Positions 30,442-35,616 of a stretch of DNA of 35,616 nt are shown here, one piece after another. The translations under genes and the position numbers were made by a program. The stretch is from Lachnospiraceae bacterium. GTDB taxonomy: Bacteria; Bacillota; Clostridia; Lachnospirales; Lachnospiraceae. Position 1 is the stretch's first letter, and every line of letters starts with the position of its first letter. The notes beneath the pieces are model-generated. The model worked only from the letters and a program-made list of their open reading frames with translations, was not told the DNA's origin and made no database searches. Location: assembly GCA_017387565.1 (NCBI GenBank), contig JAFOEY010000021.1:1-35616 (forward strand). Direction: 5' to 3'.

Positions 30442-31029
30442 ATGGAGCTGAACGCACAAATAAAAAAGTATCGAACAGAGCTTAATCTGTCCCAAGAGGA
30501 ATTGGCGGAGAAGGTCTATGTGACAAGGCAGACGGTTTCAAATTGGGAGAATGAGAAAAGCTACCCGGATATCCACAGCCTGTTGCTTCTCAGTTCATTG
30601 TTCAATGTATCTCTCGACCAACTAATTAAAGGAGATGTTGAGACAATGAAAGAAATTATCAACGAGCAGGAAGTTAAGAAGTTTAATTATTACGGAAACA
30701 TTTTCAGTATTCATTTTTTTATTTTGATTATCACAGCGGCACCGCTATTCTTTTGGTTAGAACGATATGCGTTCATACCTTTCGGGGTGTTGTTTGCAAT
30801 TACAATGTTTTGGGCATTGAAAGTTGAAAAAATCAAGAAAGAAAATGATATTCAGACTTACAAGGAGATAGTTGCATTTACAGAGGGAAAGAAACTGGAT
30901 GAACTCCACAAAGCAGTGGAAGTAGGAAAGCGTCCATACCAAAATGTATTGAAGGTTATCATCAGTGCTGTTGTTACGGCGACAGTTTGCTTTTTGATTG
31001 GGCTGTTAATGCACATATTTTTGAATTGA
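30442..31029 (+). CDS. XRE-type HTH membrane protein (XRE3)
   Basis: 195 residues. HTH at about 1-64 (LSQEELAEKVYVTRQTVSNWEN), two closely spaced membrane segments at about 87-120, a charged amphipathic stretch (about 121-165, rich in E and K) and a final membrane helix (about 170-193). GAAGGAGGAAAATTT precedes the ATG. An inverted repeat (30386-30422) lies immediately upstream. This C-terminal layout, with a domain of about 130 residues and membrane pairs, is common in Firmicutes HTH proteins of unknown ligand. Confidence 0.85.
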   Translation: MELNAQIKKYRTELNLSQEELAEKVYVTRQTVSNWENEKSYPDIHSLLLLSSLFNVSLDQLIKGDVETMKEIINEQEVKKFNYYGNIFSIHFFILIITAAPLFFWLERYAFIPFGVLFAITMFWALKVEKIKKENDIQTYKEIVAFTEGKKLDELHKAVEVGKRPYQNVLKVIISAVVTATVCFLIGLLMHIFLN

Positions 31030-31111
31030 GTGAATTGTTTTGGTTTTAAGCAGTAATAGTGAAATTTACATTAAAATCAGCGATTCCACGCATATTCTCC
31101 GTTTGAGGTGT

Positions 31112-31154
31112 GTGTTTTTGCTTTAGAAAGCATTAAAATGCAGGGGAAAAACAC
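31112..31154 (+). promoter_or_regulatory. Inverted repeat before the HTH pseudogene
   Basis: GTGTTTTT (31112-31119) and AAAAACAC (31147-31154) enclose a GCTTTAGAAAGC hairpin. It lies just upstream of the ribosome binding site TTGGAGG. Confidence 0.4.
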
Positions 31155-31169
31155 ATTGGAGGTAAAGTT

Positions 31170-31634
31170 ATGAACCAACTGAAAATCGGCAATTTATTGC
31201 CCAGAAAAGAAAAGAGAAAAACCTGACCCAAGAGCAGCTTGCGGAAATACTCGGCGTGTCCAATAAAACCGTATAAAAATGGGAATGCGGAAAGTGTATG
31301 CCTGACTACGGCATTATAAAACCATTGTGCCAAGAGCTTGGCATTACCGTATCTGAGCTTATAGACGGCGAGGTTAAGGCTGACAGCAGTATTCGGGTGT
31401 TTGACGAAGAACAAATACTTGATATGCTCGGGCGGATACAGCAGCTTGAAAAAACAGAGAATGTCAATTCTCGGTATCCTGCTGATTGTAATGGGAATTG
31501 CTTTGTTTGCATTTTCTCAGTTGCTAGGCGGAACGGATTTCAGAGATTTTCTGTCCGGTTTGATGATGGGAATTTCTGTCGGAGAAATGCTCGCCGGAGT
31601 ATATATCATAGGTCGATCCTTCGCAAAACAGTAG
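31170..31634 (+). pseudogene. XRE-type HTH membrane protein, three lesions
   Basis: The ATG 31170 with ribosome binding site TTGGAGGTAAAG starts MNQLKIG, then the frame shifts at about 31191-31195 (one base missing) into IAQKRKEKNLTQEQLAEILG. A TAA stop at 31274-31276 replaces the Ser codon of the conserved KTVSKWE. A second shift at the A run 31449-31454 leads into a C-terminal part with two hydrophobic segments (ILGILLIVMGIALFAFS...), ending at 31634. Restored, it would be about 155 residues, close to XRE2 and XRE6 in its HTH. Confidence 0.85.
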
Positions 31635-31745
31635 AAAATCATGATTGCTACGCTAAGTAGCATAAATGTAATCGGTTGTTTCTTGTGGAATTCCTGCGAA
31701 ATCGCTATGATGAGCCTGCAAATTTCAAACAAGGAGGACTCAAAT

Positions 31746-32144
31746 ATGAGTTTAGGAGAAAAAATCAGAGAACAGAGAAAACAGGCAGGTCTTTCACAGG
31801 AACAGCTTGCTGTAAAGTTAAATGTGTCCAGACAGGCAATTACCAAATGGGAAACGGACAAAGGAATTCCCGATGTTGCCAACCTGATAGCAATTAGTGA
31901 TGAATTTGGGTTGAGTTTGGACGAGCTGATTAAGGGAAATGTTGCTGTAAAAAGGAAAATCATTGCCGATAGCTCCGCTAAGAAATGGCACATACTGGTT
32001 ATCGTGTACTTATTGGCTATCGTGACCTATATCGCCTATTTTGCTGTCTGCCACAGTATTTTGATGATCGGATTTCTGGTCGCCACGCTGTTTATGCTGT
32101 TCTTTGAACTGCGGATTTTCATTAAAGAGAGAATATATCGATAG
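31746..32144 (+). CDS. XRE-type HTH membrane protein (XRE4)
   Basis: 132 residues starting at 31746 (MSLGEKIREQRKQAGLSQEQ) after AAGGAGGACTC; the longer frame from 31641 lacks a ribosome binding site. HTH at about 1-62 (VSRQAITKWETDKGIPDVAN), then a short linker and two membrane segments (about 81-98 and 103-122) with a basic C-terminal end. Its HTH is most similar to XRE5, which is consistent with local duplication followed by change of the C-terminal part. Confidence 0.87.
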   Translation: MSLGEKIREQRKQAGLSQEQLAVKLNVSRQAITKWETDKGIPDVANLIAISDEFGLSLDELIKGNVAVKRKIIADSSAKKWHILVIVYLLAIVTYIAYFAVCHSILMIGFLVATLFMLFFELRIFIKERIYR

Positions 32145-32191
32145 GGCAAAAACGACAAGACAGAGTAAAAATGGAGGGACAAAATAGCACG

Positions 32192-32397
32192 ATGAAAGCC
32201 ACAAAAATTATAAGTATACTCATTGGCGGCATACTGGGAGCAATTTGTGCAGGCATCACGGCATATTTTTGGGAAGTCCATTTGCTTCGGCTGCTGTAGG
32301 ATTTGTATGGTATTTCGCTGGTTACTATATTGGAAAATGTATCGGTAAAGCCAGAGAAAAATCAAAAGGAAAAAGGGAAAAGGAAAAAAGTAACTGA
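32192..32397 (+). pseudogene. Small two-helix membrane protein, single frameshift
   Basis: A frame from 32192 (MKATKIISILIGGILGAICA) stops early at about 32300, but the sequence continues in another frame as LGSPFASAAVGFVWYFAGYY and a lysine-rich tail (KSKGKREKEKSN), ending at 32397. One base missing in the T run near 32264-32270 explains it. GGAGGGAC lies upstream. Either a recent lesion or a sequence error. The family is not recognised. Confidence 0.6.
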
Positions 32398-32515
32398 ATA
32401 ACTTATATTTCGGCTTTGTCACGCAGAGTAACAGCATTGTCATAGATAGTTTATTGCATTTGATGACGTTTCAGATTACATTGGGTTCATCAAAACAATC
32501 AAGGAGGTCATCACA

Positions 32516-33106
32516 ATGACATTAGGTAAAAAATTAAAAGAAGCAAGAAAACAGGCAGGGCTTTCCCAAGAACAGTTATCTGAGAAATTGGGAGTTTCCC
32601 GTTCTGCGGTTGCAAAATGGGAAACGGATAACGGTATTCCCGATGTAGATAATCTGAAAATTCTTTCCAAATTACTGAATATAAGCATTGATTATCTGCT
32701 CGACAACGGCGAAGCAATTGACGAATTGGTTATGCGTGAACCGTATAACTTATCGGAATACGGAAAGGGCGGTAAGGGTAAACGGAAAGACCGTGCTGTG
32801 TTGGATAAGTTCCCTAATGCAGAAATCCACACCCTTATCGGAGAGCAAAAACTGACAAAGGGTGAAAAAGTTATTGACAATGTGCTTGGTATCTTCACCG
32901 ATGCTCCGTTCGGGATTCCCGGACTAATCAACTCGGTAAAAAACACGGATAAACAGTTTTATTTGGTGGAAAAAGACGGCAAGCAGTTTTTTGTTACCGT
33001 GACGGATGAGTTTATTGAAACCCGTCAGCTTGCCAAGCGTGTGAACAGCAAAAAAATTGAAATCGGGAATTGGAGATTTACTAAATGTGAATATGAAGTC
33101 AAATAG
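32516..33106 (+). CDS. XRE-type HTH protein with soluble C-terminal domain (XRE5)
   Basis: 196 residues. HTH at about 1-62 (LSQEQLSEKLGVSRSAVAKWE). Unlike its neighbours it has no membrane segment; after a basic linker (GKGGKGKRKDR) the C-terminal half (about 95-196) reads as alternating beta strands (HTLIGEQKLTKGEKVIDNVL, then FYLVEKDGKQFFVTVTDEF and IEIGNWRFTKCEYEV). A PH-like or other small beta domain is possible, but I cannot name it. The ribosome binding site is AAGGAGGTCATCAC. A CPBP protease gene follows by about 50 bases, so the two may be cotranscribed. Confidence 0.85.
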   Translation: MTLGKKLKEARKQAGLSQEQLSEKLGVSRSAVAKWETDNGIPDVDNLKILSKLLNISIDYLLDNGEAIDELVMREPYNLSEYGKGGKGKRKDRAVLDKFPNAEIHTLIGEQKLTKGEKVIDNVLGIFTDAPFGIPGLINSVKNTDKQFYLVEKDGKQFFVTVTDEFIETRQLAKRVNSKKIEIGNWRFTKCEYEVK

Positions 33107-33159
33107 ATGCGATTGAAAAGGAATGAATAACGAAAAACTCTTGGGAGGTATATTGTGAG

Positions 33160-33978
33160 ATGATACACAGAGATATAATGTCGCCGCAAAAAACAATACT
33201 TGTGTTATTCTTAGTTGTACTCGTGGGCGTTGTTTTTGTATTGGATATTCTTCCAAAGGGTATTGCACAGGGATTTGCTTGCGTGGGAATAAAACTGGAT
33301 TCCAGTGATTTGGGAACAAAATATGGGATGGGCATAACCGTTAGACTGCTCGGGTTGGCTTTGCTCCTTCCGATTCTATCTCAGCTAAGCGATATGCGGA
33401 TATTCACATATAGAATTGATAAAACCTGCTTTGCCCTCAGTTGGCTGTTCTTTGTCTATATTGCTGCCAATTTAGAAATTGGCAGCGTGGCTCATGCAAC
33501 TCCACGGTTGCTTCTGTTGATGGTTTTAGAGTGTATTGCCATCGGTTTTTATGAGGAGATACTCTTTCGGGGTGTGCTGCTGCGGCAATACATAGAACTC
33601 TTTGGGAATAGTCATAGAAGAATCATCTGGGCTGTTTTTGCGTCAAGCCTCATGTTTTCGTTGACACACATGATGAATTTTCGAACGGGAGTTAGCACCG
33701 TGGCAGTATTGTCGCAGGTAGGCTATACTTTTATTATGGGAGTTGCCTTCTCGGCACTGCTGATTAGAACGAATTGGAACCTTCTGTGGTGCGGCATTCT
33801 TCATAGTATATATGACATGGTGGGCGGCTTTGGTGATTTTTATGTTCGGCAAGCGACAACTGAAGCGATAGCGAGCAATAACACCCCAAGCGCAGGCGCA
33901 TACCTGATGAATCTCTGCCTTTTTATTCCCTTGCTGTTGTATGCAGTTTTTCTGCTGCGAAAAGATGTAAGTCATTAA
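33160..33978 (+). CDS. CPBP family intramembrane glutamic endopeptidase
   Basis: 272 residues with about eight membrane segments. The three CPBP motifs are intact: EEILFRGVLLRQYIE (about 129-143; catalytic Glu pair and Arg), FSLTHMMNF (about 167-175; His) and LWCGILHSIYDMVGG (about 209-223; His). Such proteases process bacteriocins, prenylated peptides or regulators. The ATG at 33160 lies 11 bases after GGAGG. The neighbouring XRE5 gene could control it, and a remnant of another CPBP gene lies at 27715, so this family has been in the region more than once. Confidence 0.9.
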   Translation: MIHRDIMSPQKTILVLFLVVLVGVVFVLDILPKGIAQGFACVGIKLDSSDLGTKYGMGITVRLLGLALLLPILSQLSDMRIFTYRIDKTCFALSWLFFVYIAANLEIGSVAHATPRLLLLMVLECIAIGFYEEILFRGVLLRQYIELFGNSHRRIIWAVFASSLMFSLTHMMNFRTGVSTVAVLSQVGYTFIMGVAFSALLIRTNWNLLWCGILHSIYDMVGGFGDFYVRQATTEAIASNNTPSAGAYLMNLCLFIPLLLYAVFLLRKDVSH

Positions 33979-34466
33979 CAACCGAAAACATAAAAAGTAA
34001 GACTTTATCACACAGAGAAACGTCATGCTTGCTAGAGATTAGTTCGTTCTATTTTGGTAAATTATCATATTGTGAGTTATAAATTGGAAGCATTTCAATC
34101 AGTTCACCATGTCGTTGCTATTTTGTGTTATGCTATGTTATAGAATTTTCTTTCCCTTATTTTTTCCCTTATCAGAGTTCGTAAACTCATATGGAAAGAT
34201 ATAAAACAAGGGAAAGCCTAAGGGAAAGCTCACCTGCGGCAAACATAGTGTTTTCAAGGGCTTATGAGGAATTTAATGATAAAATATAACAGTTATTAAA
34301 TCCCTTAAAACAGGTGAAATCTCAATTCCAGTTTGTTGAGCTAGTAAATTCATATTTTTCACTCTACGGAGCGTAGAAACCGCATAAATTCACCATATTC
34401 TACATTTCGTGGGTGTAAAGTGGAGATATTTTGTATGATAATCAAACCAGGAAGGAGGGAAAACAA
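33979..34466. other. 488-base spacer with paired TTTCCCTT/AAGGGAAA sites
   Basis: No gene is supported. CTTTCCCTT (34150-34158) and TTTTCCCTT (34162-34170) face AAGGGAAAG at 34208-34216 and 34220-34228: two direct copies on each side in mirror orientation, each pair with a 12-base period. About 45 bases around 33998-34045 loosely resemble the spacer at 32411-32455 (CTTTrTCACrCAGAG). A poor -35 with GATAAT (34436-34441) may be the promoter of the next gene. Confidence 0.5.
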
Positions 34467-35072
34467 ATGGACCAAATAAAGATTGGAAAATTTATCGCTG
34501 ATGAAAGAAAGAGAAAAGGATATACCCAAAAACAACTCTCTGAAAAATTAGATATCAGTGATAAGACAATTTCTAAATGGGAACGAGGAAATGGTTTTCC
34601 AGAAGTATCATTATTGTTGCCTTTGTGTAATGAATTAGAGATAACAGTAAATGAGCTTTTATCTGGGGAAAGAGTATCAGAAGATGATTATCGTAAGAAA
34701 GCGGAGGAAAATATGGTGAATTTAGTAAAAGAAGCACAGGAAAGTAAAAAGAAAATTATATTATCAACTATGGTGGCTGGGTTATCAGTTGTTGCTGCTG
34801 TACCTTTAGTTATGGTTGCAGGGATGTTAGAAATGGAGACCTGGTTACGAATTTTGTTAATTGTGATAAGCTTGACGATTATTGGAATGGGTGTATCAAT
34901 TGCTTGTATTCTTGACAGAGAAGCAGGAGCATTTGAATGTCCTGAATGCAATAATAGATTTGTTCCTGATATGAAGTCCTATGTTATGGGATTGCACACA
35001 ATTACAAAGCGTAAATTAGTATGTCCTCATTGTGGAGCTCATAGGTATTGCAAAAAAGTGCTTACAAAGTAA
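34467..35072 (+). CDS. XRE-type HTH membrane protein with C-terminal zinc ribbon (XRE6)
   Basis: 201 residues from the ATG 34467 (MDQIKIGKFIADERKRKGYT), chosen for GAAGGAGGGAAAAC; the longer frame from 34431 is rejected. HTH at about 6-64, charged linker, two membrane segments (about 100-120 and 126-146), then a cytoplasmic-type zinc ribbon FECPECNNRF...LVCPHCGAHRYC. DNA-binding, membrane and metal-binding parts in one chain suggest a membrane-tethered sensor. A hairpin terminator follows at 35221-35261. Confidence 0.88.
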   Translation: MDQIKIGKFIADERKRKGYTQKQLSEKLDISDKTISKWERGNGFPEVSLLLPLCNELEITVNELLSGERVSEDDYRKKAEENMVNLVKEAQESKKKIILSTMVAGLSVVAAVPLVMVAGMLEMETWLRILLIVISLTIIGMGVSIACILDREAGAFECPECNNRFVPDMKSYVMGLHTITKRKLVCPHCGAHRYCKKVLTK

Positions 35073-35220
35073 ATTTTTATCTATGTAATGAGATAGACAA
35101 CTTTCAGCTTTCGCCTGCTTTGCATAATTGCTATATCGACGGTTAGAAGCATATATTAAAATAACAATGGGCTGTCCGTTATGGATGGCACATTCGCACA
35201 TATGGAGATTTTTTTCAATT

Positions 35221-35261
35221 TCCACTCAATTTACATTCAATGTAGGTTGGGTGGATTTTTT
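35221..35261 (+). terminator. Rho-independent terminator after XRE6
   Basis: TCCACTCAA (35221-35229) pairs with TTGGGTGGA (35247-35255, one G-U pair), with inner TACAT/ATGTA, followed by six T. It lies about 150 bases after the XRE6 stop; no gene is seen between. Confidence 0.8.
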
Positions 35262-35316
35262 ATATTCTATACCTACAAAATAAAACGCCCGCAGGGCAGA
35301 AAGGCAGGTACAGAGT

Positions 35317-35547
35317 ATGTACGAAGAAAATAATTCACATGACAAGCCGGTTGTAATCGGTATTGACCACGGGTTTTCACTTATGAAAACCAAGCATCAC
35401 ATTTTTAGTAACGGCGTAATGAGGTGTAACGGCAGACCACCGGTGGCGGAGAATAGCTTTTATTATGATGGCAGTTATGTTAATCACGGTGATAAAATGT
35501 ACAAAAAACACGTTCAAAAAATGTACAATCAACCTCCAATAAACTAA
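35317..35547 (+). pseudogene. Truncated ParM/StbA-like actin-fold protein
   Basis: 76 codons. Residues 1-55 (MYEENNSHDKPVVIGIDHGF, then SLMKTKHHIFSNGVMRCNGR) match the first phosphate loop of ParM/StbA family plasmid-segregation ATPases as found in Tn1549-type conjugative elements; GIDHG is the nucleotide loop. After YYDGSYV the sequence changes to an unrelated lysine-rich end and stops, while intact family members run beyond 250 residues. A GCCCGCAGGGC hairpin precedes the start. The ribosome binding site is weak (AAAGGCAGG). It is probably a deletion product of a mobile element gene. Confidence 0.65.
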
Positions 35548-35571
35548 TATCAGTTTGATGGAGGAATAAGA

Positions 35572-35616
35572 ATGATTGGAGATAAATGGTTGAGCATAAG
35601 AAACGACAGAAAAAAA
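35572..35616 (+). CDS. Start of a gene cut by the window end
   Basis: The ATG at 35572 follows a strong ribosome binding site ATGGAGGAATAAG. Fifteen codons are visible (MIGDKWLSIRNDRKK) with no stop. Too short to classify; the basic start would fit another small regulator or a mobile-element gene. Confidence 0.5.
   Translation, partial: MIGDKWLSIRNDRKK

Noticed and set aside
28088-35072. The HTH cluster as a prophage regulatory region
   Set aside because: No phage structural, lysis, terminase or integrase gene is present, and the HTH proteins mostly carry membrane domains unlike phage repressors.

Overview
The window reads as a chromosomal segment of a low-GC Gram-positive anaerobe of the Clostridia, most likely a Lachnospiraceae (Roseburia, Agathobacter or Butyrivibrio-like). 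The grounds are AT-rich spacers, strong AGGAGG-type ribosome binding sites, class III fructose-1,6-bisphosphatase, a DUF1836 protein, a YerC/TrpR-like regulator, a lysine riboswitch on dapA and a eukaryote-type HisA. The genus is an inference; no rRNA gene is present to settle it.

The first 27.7 kb is mostly ordinary chromosomal gene content in short transcription units: yigZ-mgtE (overlapping), a small zinc-ribbon protein, a lipoprotein alkaline phosphatase, a YibE/F membrane protein, typA/bipA (minus strand), an SSB-like protein with two apparent OB folds, a CobA/BtuR-like ATPase, riboswitch-dapA, dapB, fbp (class III), a low-complexity lipoprotein (minus), hisA, cspA (minus), yerC (minus), a DUF1836 protein, an orphan NMT1/SsuA-type binding lipoprotein (minus), an EamA exporter, a pspA plus SPFH/zinc-ribbon pair, pcrA, a small acidic-tailed membrane protein and rlmD. 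dapA and dapB catalyse consecutive lysine/diaminopimelate steps, and the riboswitch links dapA to lysine level. The pspA-SPFH pair looks like an envelope-stress module.

The spacers in this part are rich in structure. A palindromic dispersed repeat with ATGATACCA/TGGTATCAT ends occurs three times (positions 1, 11.2 kb and 17.0 kb). Two long fold-back elements of about 230 bp stand in tandem between dapB and fbp. Several clear hairpin terminators are present.

From about 27.7 kb the character changes. A remnant of a CPBP protease follows rlmD, and then seven XRE-type helix-turn-helix genes (six intact, one with three lesions) lie in about 7 kb, all on the plus strand. Most are fused to membrane segments and differ in their C-termini. 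They are interleaved with small membrane proteins and one intact CPBP protease. Three consecutive genes share the same 3' tail sequence, and one has a duplicated operator-promoter unit. One HTH protein carries 20 uninterrupted glycine-centred pentapeptides. The region looks like a regulator array built by duplication or cassette-like insertion. The right edge holds a truncated ParM/StbA-like gene of the kind carried by conjugative elements, so the array may lie beside the remains of an integrated element. No complete mobile element, CRISPR array, tRNA or rRNA was recognised.
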